Positions 50,801 through 60,862 of a DNA stretch of 64,000 nt are shown here, piece by piece (position 1 is the stretch's first letter; every line of letters starts with the position of its first letter). The notes under the pieces are model-generated. The model did not search any database, had not been told where the DNA came from, and saw only the letters and a list, made by a program, of their open reading frames with translations. Both the position numbers and the translations under genes were made by a program. Origin of the DNA: Atriophallophorus winterbourni (Eukaryota; Platyhelminthes; Trematoda; Plagiorchiida; Microphallidae); contig JACCGJ010000342.1 of NCBI GenBank assembly GCA_013407085.1, positions 1-64,000 on the forward strand. Reading direction: 5' to 3'.

Positions 50801-53800
50801 CCAAGCGACTGGTGTTATTACAGCAAACCGATTTTTACTTTTCATAAGCCTGATATATCTTGCCTAGCCGTCGAGCGTAAACCTCGTCGCCATTTCCAAT
50901 TTTCAATCCCTTATTTTCATAAATACTCATGTCGTCCACAATTGTGAATCTTACACGTGTCGTGCATTTATTGACGAACTCCACGTAATACTTACTCTTT
51001 TTCATAATTGTCTATATCTACTTGCTGATGACCTCGATAATTCCAATTTACCAATGACTTCCCTCTTGTCTCTCAAAAATATTTTTCATTTCTCAATGCA
51101 CCCAAAATGTTGCTGCTCCTAAGTTTGCTCCCATTGGTAATTCGGACCACTGTGCTATCAAACTACTCTCTAAAATTTATGGAGGTGCTAGGCACAAATA
51201 CCTAACCGGCAGCTATGGCAGATAGGTGACTACTAGAACCTGCGAACATGGAGACATACTTGATACCACTGATTTCGAAATTTTTCATGGAAAGAGAAAT
51301 TATGCCTGACTGTCTGAAATCTGTCTGCATAACTCCGATTCCTAAGAAAGATCCTGGTAAATAACGCCGGATCGCGTGCACGTCGCAGTTGCTTAAAGTA
51401 CTTGAAAGCATTGTGTTAAGACGAATGGCTTCCACGTGTCAGGTACATGATGCTTATCAGTTTGCCTACCGTAAGAATCGTTAAACAGTTGATGCTGTCG
51501 CTTTGCTTACGGATCATATTTCACGTTCGCTTGACAGTAAATCGAATGCTGTACAACTTTGTTTTCCTGGATTATACCAATGCGTTAAACAGTGTTATAC
51601 GAAGTTCCTTACTCCGAAAACTATCTGAATGCGGTGTTCCATCAAACATTATTCATTGGATTGCATCCTACTTCTAAGGTCCTCTCCAATATGCGGTCGT
51701 TAACGGCAAAGCCTCCCGTGCGATACCGATTACGTGTATGTATGTATGAAAGCACAAGCCTGATCCAGGCAAAGTGCCGTACAGTCAGAGACTGCACGTG
51801 GGCTAAGATACTGTCAGGTTACACAGGCCTAGACAGAAATGAGAAAGAAAATAGAAATGGTAGTGAGACTCCAGCCTGTTTCAGCATGCAGCTCATCACC
51901 GATCGCCACCGATTACGCGTGGTGTCCTGCAGAGTTCAATACGGTCTCCATTTTATTTATTTTCAATTTACATTTCTGATCTTTCTTGTAACCCTTCTGC
52001 ACTTACTATTAAATACACCGACGACATTGCCGTCGCATTGAACCACAATAGTCGAGTCGACCAACATGATGTAGAATCAATGATTACAAGCATTGGTCAT
52101 CCACACTTGGTTCATCTTTGAATCCTCAAAAATGCAACGAATTGGTATTTTCCAGCATGATTGGACAGCGACGCTTAGTTCTGCATCAAAACACTCCTCG
52201 TGTTTCATTGAATGGCTCGGTGTTTAAAAGATGTAGAAGCTTCAGGTATCTTGGCGTTACAATTTCCGACAGTCTTAGCTGGATCAATCATATGACAACA
52301 AAGTTCGCCGATTGTCATTTTTTCTCTTCGCTTCCGTCCTCTCTCCATCCCACATAATGTAATTCAACGTTTTTCTTGCATCTTTTGCACACCTACTCTA
52401 CGCATACACCGTAATTATTCGCGGCCTCCTAGAAAATGATTTTCTGCTTATCAGAAGAGGTATTAAGGTTATCTGATGATTGAGCTATGTTTTCTCGGAT
52501 TTCATTCGAGACACTATTGTCGATCGTCACTTGCGTGAATGCAACAGACTGGTCAAAAACATTTCTTCTGTTAGTTCAAATCCATTGAACAAGACCCTTG
52601 TTGCCTGCAAATCTCTTACCTCCACCCGAAGCCAATATTTTGTTCCCTATTCAAGAACTAATAGATTCAGAAATTCTTGTATTCCTTACCTGGAAAGATA
52701 CGTGGCTAATCAATCGATGTATGTATGTAGGAAATCACAAGCCTGATCCAGGCAAAGTGCCGCACAGTCAGAGAATATACGTGAGCTAACATACTGCCAG
52801 GTTGCCCAGGCCTAGACACTCAAGGGGAAGGAAAATAGCAATAGCACTGAGACTCCAGCGTGTACTCGCATGCAGCTCACTACCGATGGCAACTCGATAG
52901 CTGTTATGAAATCACAAGACTGGTCCAGGTAATGTCGTACAGTCGTAGACTGTGTGCATGCAGAAATCCTGCCAGGTTGTCCAGACTTCGACTGATATGA
53001 GACTCAAATAAAACTGGCATTGAGACTTCAGCGTGTTTCCGCATACACCTAACAACTGGCGGAAAATCAATTCAGCACCGTGTCAGCTTACAACACCTGT
53101 GCAATCCGGTCAAAATACATCAATACGTGTACGAAACCGGTGAAGACAATGAAATACGTGTATGGCGAAGATTTCATTCATCAAAAAAGAAACTTACCGT
53201 TCGTAATGATTTCGACAGCTTTGTCAGGATCGGAAACCTCAGGAGGAAATTGGGCGATGGCACGTCTGGTGGATGCATCGCCGGATGCCGTCGGCTGTTG
53301 GAACTTTTCTAGCAATTCAATCAATTCAGGGATCTAGAAAATAACACTGTTTATTTAACACGTATTCAAGTTTTTCACTTACATGAAATCACAAGCCTGA
53401 GCCCGGCAAAGTGTCGCACAGCCAGAGACTGCACGTGGGCTAAGATACTGTCAGGTTGCCCAAGCATAGACAGATATGAGAAAGAAAATAGAGATGGTAA
53501 TGCGAGTTCAGCGTGTTTCGGCATGCAGCTCACTACCGGTTGCAAATCAATTTAGCACGGTGTTAGCCGCAATCGTGCAGTACTTGTGTGCTGTTCGGCT
53601 AACGCCGTGCTGAATTGATTTGCTCGCATGGGTGTGCAGGTTTTTCACTTAGGGCTAATCTCACTAAATCCACACGACGAATACGAATAGCAAGCAAACG
53701 GAAGTATAAAAATGGCAAGGGCAAATATTCCACGATGGAAAGCATTCGGTCGTCATTTAACATACAATTTGGCGCACGCATAAGAGTTGATTGTGAAGTG

Positions 53801-55093
53801 GAGAGTTGTCCGGTGCCAAGTATTAGATAAAGCTTGCGAATGACTAAGTTAAACATGGAAGAATAGAGAATAATTCGGGAGAACGTGGTAGTCAATACAA
53901 GGCAAATATCCAGTGCCAAAGTAGTGCTTCGGGTTAAATGTTTACTACCACTTACATAAAATATATATAATATAAAGTTGATCTAATCTTATCCGCTTAC
54001 GACATGATCATAAGTATTTTATGTAAGTGGTAGTAAACATTTAGCCTGAAACACTACTTTGGTACTAGATATTTCCCTTGTATTGACTACCACGTTCTCC
54101 CGAATTATTCTCTATTCTTCCACACCACAAGTGGCGTCCGACAAGGATGCCCGATTTCTCCGTTTTTGTTCAATTTTGTAATTGATGCAATTATGGGGTT
54201 GTGCAACGATGGTGCCCCAGCTTTCGGAGTTCACATAATGCCAGGCGTCAGAAAGGACTATCTCTGTTACTCAATGGTAGAGTCTATATAGCGACAGTTC
54301 GGGCTGTGTTACTATATGGGTGCGAAACCAGGACCTTACGTAAAGAACACATTCAGCGTCTCCTAGTATTTGACAACCGGTGTCTCCGCAGCATTCTAGG
54401 AGTTAGCTGTTACAATCGTATGCGTCACCGATGGCTCTCCGAAATAAGTTGTTTGGTATTTATGTCGATTTAGAAGCATATCAACCTGCATAGGTTACGC
54501 TGGCTTGGGTCACGTTTTACGGATGCCGGACCACCGACTTCCGAAACAGATTCTTTTTGCGACGCCACATCCTGATTGGCGTAAATCTCGGGGTGGCCAA
54601 ACCGTCACGTGGCATAGGCAGTTAAAAACCCTTACCAGTAACTTTTCCAAAGTTGGCGCAGCGCGTCTTCCAGGCTGGTGTCCCCACGATCATATATCGC
54701 AATGGTTAGTTACGCTTCAAGATATGTCCCGAAACCGTGTTCAATGGCGGTCTTGCACTAAGCATCTTCTTGGAGTGTTTGCATAACCTTGTATGTTGTC
54801 AAGCGGAATGACGAGAAAAGCTTGTTATGATGCATGACAGTGAAAGCCGCAAGGAAGCTGCCGTGCTGATGTTGCTCTACTCGTTCACGAAACTTGTTTG
54901 AATGCATGTTCCATTCGAGGTGTAGGCACCTCTTCCCAGTTTGTTTGTGCTTACTCTTCCATAGAAGCCGTAGCAATTTAAGTCCCACCCTTCCCCATCT
55001 TTTAGGATGTTAACGTTTTCACATGTTTATGGCAGTTTAGCATTTCGGTAACGTGCTACCGGGTATTGCTGTCTCCTGATGATTATGATGATG

Positions 55094-55132
<39 letters not shown>

Positions 55133-58100
55133 TTAAAACGACAATTTGAGCGTTAACTTGAAGCGAGGCATAAGCAGGACATGCTTTGCAACTTTCAAAT
55201 CGTCTGCTTATTGAATCAGTATACAATCAGGCACTGGGGACTAAAGATCGCGTCAAAATATTACGACAGCTGTATCAATAATACTTTTTTTCCAGCTACT
55301 CATTCTCGGAGATAGGACTCCGAAAGTTGTTCAGTGGCGGGAATTGTTCTTAGTGTTTCAATAATCTTGCATGTTTAGAAACAGTGGCAAAGAATGCTTG
55401 CAACAAGGTATGACAGCGAAAGCCTCATGGAAGCTGTAGCGCTGACGTCATTCTACTCGATCATTAAAACCAGATAGAATGAATTTTTCATTCAAGATGA
55501 AGGTAGCTCATCCCATTGCCCCTGTACTTCCTCTTCCACAAATTCCGTATTTTTTGACGAATGTCCTTCCCCGGGTATTGGACATTTCGTTGCATAATAG
55601 CTTTGGGTTAACTTAGCATTCGGTAACTGCTGCCCATGATGATCATGATGTGTATGACACTGTGACATTTTAACATAAGTCATCGCTGGCACAGAAGGAC
55701 TGTCAATTAACGACGAAGCGAGTAGATTCCACACAACACACCGAAACCGGGTTCAGGAATTTCAAGGCCGTGTGTTACGCTGTAGCTAGTGTATTATTTG
55801 ATATCACCTTACTTGCTTACTTGAATGAATGAAAGCACAAGCCTGATCCAGGCAAAGTGTCGCACAGCCAGAGACTGCACGTCGGCTAAGATACTGTCAG
55901 GTTGCTTAAGCTTAGACTGATACCCGACTATCTCCTGCTGGTGGATGAGTCGGGTTCAATGAAGATTCTTGGGAATTTGGTTACAAAGCGGCGTCCCAAG
56001 CACCACCCGGTGTTTGTTAGAGTCAGCTTCTCTAGCCTTTGCACAACCAAGTGCTACCTGCAAGGCAGCAGGGAGTTGCCAGAAAGAGGTGGTGTGCACC
56101 AACTAACCGTTCCAGATTTTTCCTCAGGGTTTTCTCCCGAGCCTTTCGCGCGATCAGGTATCCCACAAGGCAGAGGACGTTGAAAATCAGGGTTTTCATT
56201 CTCTTAGATAAAATGTCCTCCCATGCTAACGAGCTGTTTCTGCCCGAAGCAAACTGGTTTTCAGGCGCCAGTCACTCTCCCTCGCCCCTTCTCCTGTTGG
56301 TAGAAGCAGCTCCACCGGGCTCGCGGATCCACTCATGCATGCCAGAAGCTGGACTTGGTTGTCAGAGGCTATTTGAGACGCGCGCTATACGGGAGCATTT
56401 TATAAACAGTGGGAGCTTATCCCCACTGGTACCCCCGGCTATGAAAACCTTTGGAACCTGACAACCTTTGGAATCTACAGTTGATAGTAGTGGAGACACA
56501 GATCAAATGCAGAAGCTACGCTCGTAAAACCCGTAATGAAGATGCACGTAAGTTGAAAATGTTTCGATTTGTAGAACAAAACGAAGCCGAAACATTATGA
56601 AAGGCAATCGAAGCTAATTAGTAACCTTACTAAATTCGACATCATTCATACAATTTATTGAAAACGCCTAATAGTGTACTGGTTAGTTTCCTCAAAAGCG
56701 CTGTATTAGTGTGTTACACTAAACATGTACACTAGTATGGACAGGAAGTTGATTATGAAGTACGACATTAAAACTCGCAAAACGGGGGTGTCATTTCTCT
56801 TCTAGTTATGGCATCGGATTGGTGTTTGCCGGTCAGAGGTGTAATTAACGCAACACACTGTAGCCTTTACCGTTTTAGTTTTGCATGCGCTTTCGATCAT
56901 TCTTTTGCTTCCAAGACAACGTCTTTCAAGCCAGTAAAGATATCCTCCAGGCGTTCATATGTGATATCCATTTGAACCTGCTTTGATTAGGCAACCACAA
57001 TTCTGACAGCTTTGGCAAGTCACCGACAGCACAACATTTAGCTACGACAAAACACATTGATGACACGCAGCCAGTACGACAGACAAAACTTTGGTCCCGC
57101 TAATTTTTCATTCATTATCTGGACATTCTAAACAGCTGTTTGGTATGAAAGTTACAATACGAGAATGGTTACACGCTGTAACATCCAAACAAAACGCTGA
57201 TGACAGCAAACAAAAGCACACGTGTACCTGAGGTGGAGGAATCGCTTCAGTTTGTAATTCACGGGCTAATTCCTCCCGGAATGCCGATATGGAGCTATGC
57301 GTAAGGCCTGACGATGCGACAGAAGGTGAAAAATTCATACCGGAAGGTAGTTTTGAGGAACGCTGACGTTTCCGATGCTGGTTGTCTCGGAGCTTTTCAT
57401 TATCTGGCATAACGCCGCCATTCGCTAAGACGTTTGTGAAAGAGAACGCGAATGGGGAAGCGGAGATGATATTCTTTTTCTAACGGAAAGTAATACAGTG
57501 ACCTAGATTACATCAGATGCCGACAGGTCATATTAGTTAAGAAAATAATTAGAGATTATGCAATAATGATGAAGAATAACAAAACAAAAGATTCTGCGCT
57601 AGATTTGCATTATTGTCAGCTCGTCCGTTCTCAGGAAGGAACCATGAGTATTAATGATGATGAGGATGAGTTAGTGCCTACTGTAGACAAATCCGAAGAG
57701 TAGATTTTCTGTAGTTGAAATCACTTGACTGTTGGTTGCTGATTTGCTAAGGTATCTGTCGATGGGTTTCGAGATCAAATCCACAGATTGAAAAAACCAC
57801 AAGGTTTATTCGGTTTCGTGGATTAACCAGTCAATGACGTGGTGCACGTCTACCGAACACTTCGACGCGATAGGCTCAGTCGTAAACATTCACTCGCCTC
57901 AGGGTGGTGCAAAAAGCATATGTGTGTCAACATCATCATCACAACAGAAACCATTACATCGAACAGCATCATCCAAAAACAGCAGAAGTCAGCCACGATG
58001 CAAAAATGTGAAGGTCACCATGGAAATGCATGTGGAACTTTCGTCATTTAACGATGCAGAATCATTGACAAAACTGGAAGAAAATTTTGATCGACCTGTC

Positions 58101-60726
58101 GGGTGGAGTGCCTGGTTGGCAATCACCATTATAATATATATGAGTAATCGATAGCTTGCAGTGGAATACTGCAGTCTAAGGATGTGAATGGATATACCAA
58201 ATTTAAGCACAATGATAGATGAAGTGTATGTAGTTTACAACATGGCGTTCAAGTTAATGTCATTGTGCTTAAAAAATCAAAGAAGGAGCGAAGTAAAAAA
58301 CATTCACACAATTTTGTCTGCTGTTTATCGATTGTACCTGTCACCTTGTCTTGCTTAAGGCGCGCGCCACAGACGACGGAAAGTTCAGTATTACACATCA
58401 GGTGACAAACAGATTATCACAGAAATGTAGATTATGCGGCCAAAGGTAGTTAAAAACTCCACACCTATGCTTCAGTTCGATTGCGTGATTAATTTCGTGA
58501 ATATTCCAATTGTTATGCTACTCATAAGTAATCATTAACACCGCAGTCTTGGGGTCAGTCGACGGTATGCTTGGAGTAATGAAACGCACGGCGATGAAAC
58601 AAAATGTCACATAGAATACATATTTTCTTGTATCACACAGCTCACTTGATTTTAAATCAAAACTATTAAAATCAATCTCGCAAAACTTACAGTATCCTCA
58701 TCTGCACCGGGAGCGTCGGCTTCAGCAACCGCGCGTTGGCAAATAAACCGCAATTGTCTGAGAAAGCTTTTGGAATACACTTTCCGTGAGGCCCAGACCA
58801 CTAACAAATGTGCCACCGCCGAACGAACTGAGTGTCGTTGTACCCTGTGAAATTTCGATTACAATACGGAAGTACGGATAACAGCGAGATAGTATTGATT
58901 ACTTAGGGGAATATTGGAAAGGGAAATAAAGAAAGCCACATTGCGGTCTATTAAAGTGAATAAAGATTATGAAAAATCAATTTTTATGTAACATCACCTG
59001 TCTGATTCATGCAAAGTGACGCACAGCCTTACACCGAGTGGGTAAAGATACTGTCAGGTTGTCCAGGTTTAGGCGGATATGAAATGGAACTTGAAGTTTG
59101 TGGAGAGCACTGCCCCATATGCGATTCACTGGCGTCGAATTTGGCATTCAGGAGAAAATCCGCCTCAACCCATCGTATCTTACGAAAACTGACGTAGTGT
59201 CAAGGAGTTTCAAACGCAGTCAGCTTCCATGGGAGGTCAACTAATGGTCGAAATTTCATGAATACTATGTTGCTATATGTAGGAATTTCTGCAGCTTGAT
59301 GTAGTCATGCGAGAAATTCAGTGTGGCACTGACAGCTCAGCATTATTGGTGTTCAATAGTTGTACATTATAGAAAACATTTATATATGTATCAAGACAAC
59401 AAGCTGTACCCATGCAAAGTGTCATCGTCAAAAAGATCTTACGGGGCTAGGGGAGAACATGGTGTTCACGCGTGCTGCTTATCACCGGTAGTAAACAAAT
59501 GTAGCACGATGTTGTGCGCAGTACGGAATTATATTGGGGTGGCACATCCGTGACGGACATGCCATTGTACAGTACTTCAATCCTGTGCAAGTAACACCGT
59601 GATTAATTGATGTTCTAAAGATACTGCGTTGTGGGCAGAAACACGCTGAAGTTTCAACGCTGAAGTCTATGCCTGGGCGACCTGACAGCATGCAAGCTCA
59701 CGTGCAATCTGTTACCGCAACATGTCATAGATTCGATGTGGATGTTTCAATTGAGGCTTCTTTTTTGAACACATTGCAAAATAGATTATTGTTTCCTGTA
59801 TTTGAGGATAATTCAGACAGAAAAATGCAATAAGTCGAATAATTCCAGTAACGAAAATCTGTAATTCGGCGCCGGGATGTTCCCAGTCGAATCTGATGGA
59901 TTGTAACCATACAGGATGTGTCTAGCTCGGATATGCAGTACTTACTGTACTGTGAACCTAACACGCTGCATAATTGATTTCCCATCGGTACTGAGCTGCA
60001 TGCGGAAACACACTGGAGTCTCATTAACTTTCTTGTCTCTTATATCTGTCTAGGACTTGGTAACCTGACAGAATCTTAACCAAAGTGTGGTCTATGACTG
60101 TGCTGTACTTTGTCTAGATCAGACTTGCAATTGCATACAAGTATCAGCTATACAGGAAATCAATATAATTTTTAAACCACAATGAAGTTAGTCACAAATT
60201 AAATGAAGGTTGTTTACGTTGTAGCGCACCGTGCGAAAACATTATGAACTCACTAATATAACCTAATCGTATTAGTCTAACGTCACAGAAGCTAAACGCT
60301 GGTGCAATACACGACGATGGCACTGCTTGTTTACAGTTTGGTGGTTGTGTTGTTGAGTTCACACACTGTGTATCATGGCACATTGTAAGAAAAATAGCAG
60401 CACTCACTTAGCAGTTTCTTTGAAAGCGGTGGGGAGAACAGCTTCGAAATATTTCCCGTATTGTGGGGCGTTTTTGATACTACTTTGAATAATGTCATTA
60501 GCCAGATGAAGGAAGGCGATTTTTTTCTTAGGAACCGCTATGAAAGTATAATTAGTGCACAAAAATAGCATAACTAACCTCGCCGGAATTCCTTAAACCA
60601 AATTTTTACCGCATCTTTGGCAAATTCTTTGACAGATAAAAACCACTTTGAAGTTGTCTCGACGGATATTTGAGAATTGTCCAGCTGTTGTAAAAGACTA
60701 ACTGCTTCTTCTTCAGTGTAAACCAT
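47697..60726 (-). CDS. RPRD1: RPRD1-like CTD-interacting protein, seven exons, 380 aa
   Basis: Spliced from minus-strand exons 60726-60579, 60537-60408, 58844-58691, 57479-57228, 53333-53198, 50030-49852 and 47840-47697. Every intron is GT-AG and all phases agree (1,2,0,0,1,0), giving 380 codons and a TGA stop. Residues about 1-130 form a CTD-interacting domain (CID) with the conserved LANDIIQ helix (N63, D64) and VVWASRKVY helix. Residues 145-228 are a low-complexity linker with a basic, possibly nuclear-localising stretch HRKRQRSSK near 179-187. Residues 229-380 match the RPRD1 C-terminal region: a helix followed by SGDASTR..IAQFPPEV, a coiled coil at about 278-345, and the family's SLPDLNLLPN near the end. 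Known family members (p15RS/RPRD1A, CREPT/RPRD1B) dimerise through the coiled coil and bind the RNA polymerase II CTD in the nucleus. The protein is slightly longer than the usual ~310-330 aa because of the linker. A CATAAA variant 70 nt past the stop could be a poly(A) signal. Family assignment is firm; paralogue identity is not. Confidence 0.92.
48500..48805 (+). pseudogene. RTE-like family E fragment, interrupted by retroposon
   Basis: Homologous to 54.3-54.7 kb: the TTACG.AAGA.CA, GATCGG and GACCGACTTCTGGAACAG blocks, then AGTTAAAGACACCAATTAGTA and GTCGGCGCA, occur in the same order. It runs into the retroposon duplication at 48,794-48,805 and resumes at 49,374. It carries many stops. Confidence 0.7.
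48806..49373 (-). mobile_element. GC-rich non-autonomous retroposon, copy 2, with TSD
   Basis: The same unit in the opposite orientation. The 5' end is at 49,373 (TGGTTCCAAAGG) and the 3' end at 48,806 with a tail built of AGTA repeats. An exact 12-bp duplication GAGGTTAGTTAC flanks it (48794-48805 and 49374-49385). It splits an RTE-like fragment that continues on both sides, and it lies in intron 6 of the RPRD1-like gene in the gene's own orientation. The tail is preceded by a small self-complementary segment around CATCCTCCAGGAGGAG. Confidence 0.87.
49852..50030 (-). CDS. RPRD1: RPRD1-like exon 6 (coiled coil)
   Basis: Acceptor TTTTCACAG, donor AAT|GTGAGT. It encodes residues 274-333, an uninterrupted heptad-like helix (ELVSRIADCATKLKEYNVSL, later LRAYHELVKEKLKIYEAELN). 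It matches the RPRD1 coiled coil that contains the L..YN..L..E...R..L pattern and is used for dimerisation. Confidence 0.92.
50460..52715 (+). pseudogene. L2/CR1-like LINE family D, split by an ST insertion
   Basis: The endonuclease part reads ENRGGGVLTYIPSDW, DISCLAVERKPR and ends APKFAPIGNSDHCAIKLL (catalytic SDH). A deletion then leads into the RT: MPDCLKSVCITPIPKKDPGK, AYQFAYRKNR, DAVALLTDHISRSLDSKSN, LCFLDYTNALNSVI, then SIRSPFYLFSIYISDLS and IKYTDDIAVALNHN (TDD catalytic motif). The remainder continues to about 52,710 with several frameshifts. A 173-bp repeat lies inside at 51,735-51,907. It is antisense to the RPRD1-like gene, in intron 5. Confidence 0.85.
51735..51907 (-). mobile_element. 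ST SINE-like repeat with 10-bp TSD
   Basis: A 173-bp repeat flanked by ACCGATTACG at 51725-51734 and 51908-51917. It interrupts the RT reading frame of LINE family D, which resumes directly after it. On the minus strand it ends with CATACATACATACA, a tetranucleotide tail, so minus is taken as its sense. The central signature, as seen on plus, is CTGATCCAGGCAAAG...ACTGCACGTGGGCTAAGATA...CTAGACAGA. No tRNA A/B boxes are evident, so its origin (LINE 3' end or other small RNA) is unknown. Confidence 0.85.
52718..52905 (-). repeat. ST repeat copy
   Basis: Same signature in the same orientation as 51,735, with a TGTATGTATGTA tail complement at its left end. It follows directly on the end of LINE family D. 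It shows the AAGCCTGATCCAGGCAAAGT block and ends near CTCACTACCGATGGC. Confidence 0.8.
52916..53098 (-). repeat. ST repeat copy, diverged
   Basis: Immediately follows the previous copy in the same orientation. It keeps CACAAGACTGGTCCAGG, CTGCCAGGTTGTCCAGAC and GACTTCAGCGTGTTTCCGC and has the longer end with AAATCAATTCAGCACCGTG. Confidence 0.75.
53198..53333 (-). CDS. RPRD1: RPRD1-like exon 5 (start of C-terminal helical region)
   Basis: Acceptor TTTTCTAG, donor G|GTAAGT, phase 1. It encodes IPELIELLEKFQQPTASGDA followed by a PPEV motif and a short helix. This corresponds to the RPRD1 block with a helix, SGDA, R.A..P.EV and a D..K segment. It is the most diagnostic C-terminal exon with exon 7. 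Confidence 0.92.
53384..53640 (-). repeat. ST repeat with inverted tail (hairpin)
   Basis: A complete copy runs to about 53,570 and is followed by an inverted copy of its own end. AAATCAATTTAGCACGGTGT (53,545 on) pairs with ACGCCGTGCTGAATTGATTT (ending near 53,623), leaving a loop of about 25 nt. This copy is adjacent to exon 5 of the RPRD1-like gene on its upstream side (intron 4). Confidence 0.82.
53856..54122. repeat. Long inverted repeat (107-bp arms)
   Basis: The left arm 53,856-53,962 (TGGAAGAATAGAGAATAATT, then GTTTACTACCACTTACATAAA) is the near-complement of 54,016-54,122 (TATGTAAGTGGTAGTAAAC through GAATTATTCTCTATTCTTCCA). The spacer of about 53 bp is AT-rich. A few mismatches and one small indel separate the arms. 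It lies directly ahead of LINE family E, in intron 4. Confidence 0.85.
54118..55093 (+). pseudogene. RTE-like family E, RT/C-terminal fragment with 3' UTR
   Basis: Opens within the RT (SGVRQGCPISPFLFNFVIDA), then a deletion leads to VYIATVRAVLLYGCETRTLR, LVFDNRCLRSILGVSCYNRM and RHRWLSEI. After a frameshift come LGHVLRMPDHRLPKQILFAT, WRKSRGGQTVTWHRQLK, FSKVGAARLPGWCPHD and LQDMSRNRVQWRSC, stopping at 54,786. About 300 bp of 3' UTR ends in GATGATTATGATGATGAT and a TA repeat. It lies antisense in intron 4 of the RPRD1-like gene. Confidence 0.85.
55094..55129 (+). repeat. (TA)n microsatellite at LINE 3' end
   Basis: A TA repeat directly after GATGATGATA at the end of LINE family E, probably grown from its tail. 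Confidence 0.9.
55315..55665 (+). pseudogene. RTE-like family E, second 3' end copy
   Basis: Diverged from 54.7-55.08 kb but collinear: GTTCAGTGGCGG, CTTGCATGTTTAGAAA, GACAGCGAAAGCC, GGAAGCTGTAGCGCTGA and CGGGTATTGGACATTTCG, ending GATGATCATGATG. It is the older of two adjacent copies of the same LINE terminus. Confidence 0.7.
55833..56468 (-). mobile_element. GC-rich retroposon, copy 3, joined to ST repeat
   Basis: Retroposon sequence (56,468 down to about 55,927) ends with the same hairpin-like segment and is followed at once, in the same sense, by the 3' half of the ST repeat. The ST half ends with ATTC repeats near 55,833. The ST part stops abruptly at the junction and does not resume beyond 56,468. 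So this copy is either an insertion followed by deletion, or a fused element. No duplication was found. Confidence 0.7.
57228..57479 (-). CDS. RPRD1: RPRD1-like exon 4 (linker with basic stretch)
   Basis: An 84-codon exon in phase 0 at both ends. Acceptor CCGTTAG, donor CAG|GTACAC. It is Ser/Pro-rich with a basic stretch (RDNQHRKRQRSSK) that could be a nuclear localisation signal. It lies where family members have a variable linker, so conservation is weak; support comes from the open frame, splice sites and phase. Confidence 0.85.
58691..58844 (-). CDS. RPRD1: RPRD1-like exon 3 (CID C-terminal helices)
   Basis: Acceptor TTTCACAG, donor ACT|GTAAGT. It encodes residues 93-144 with AVAHLLVVWASRKVYSKSFL, the counterpart of the family helix around L..IW.ER.VY. 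The exon completes the CID and ends in an acidic stretch (EADAPGADED). Confidence 0.9.
58985..59110 (-). repeat. ST repeat copy, decayed
   Basis: Matches CATGCAAAGTGACGCACAGCC and AAGATACTGTCAGGTTGTCC of the consensus and loses similarity afterwards. It is in intron 2 of the RPRD1-like gene. Confidence 0.65.
59395..59720. repeat. ST repeat inverted pair, decayed
   Basis: An antisense end (GCTTATCACCGGTAGTAAAC, then TGTAGCACGATGTTGTG) is followed by a sense copy (AACACCGTGATTAATTGATG, then CAGAAACACGCTGAAG and CTGGGCGACCTGACAGC). It has the same foldback layout as 53.4 kb. It is in intron 2. Confidence 0.65.
59925..60130 (+). repeat. ST repeat copy, sense on plus
   Basis: Contains TGCATGCGGAAACACACTGG, TATATCTGTCTAGGACTTGG and ACTTTGTCTAGATCAGACTTG. 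It lies in intron 2 of the RPRD1-like gene. Confidence 0.72.
60408..60537 (-). CDS. RPRD1: RPRD1-like exon 2 (CID core)
   Basis: Follows a 41-bp intron (60578-60538) ending TTTCATAG. It encodes residues 50-92 with the CID signature KIAFLHLANDIIQSS, whose Asn-Asp pair lies in the helix that contacts the polymerase CTD in the family. The donor is AA|GTGAGT, phase 2. Confidence 0.92.
60579..60726 (-). CDS. RPRD1: RPRD1-like exon 1 (start codon, CID N-terminus)
   Basis: Starts at the ATG at 60726 and encodes residues 1-49 plus one base, opening MVYTEEEAVSLLQQLDNSQ. This aligns with the start of the RPRD1 CID (helix, then SQ.SV..TS.W). The start is chosen because the domain begins within a few residues of it. 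The donor is GAG|GTTAGT. Confidence 0.9.
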
Positions 60727-60862
60727 TCAGTCTAAAAGTTTAAACATGGCGTAACATCGAAGGATAGAATTTGGCAACACCGCAAAATTCAGCAAAGTGA
60801 ATGTTAACAGTATATTTTATCCAAGCACGTAAAGTACCTTGATGAAAATCAATTATTTGTGT

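Noticed and set aside
57834..58154. 106-codon open frame on plus inside intron 3 of the RPRD1-like gene
   Set aside because: No known motif and no splice or promoter support; Ser/Lys-rich composition could be chance. It remains possible but unsupported.
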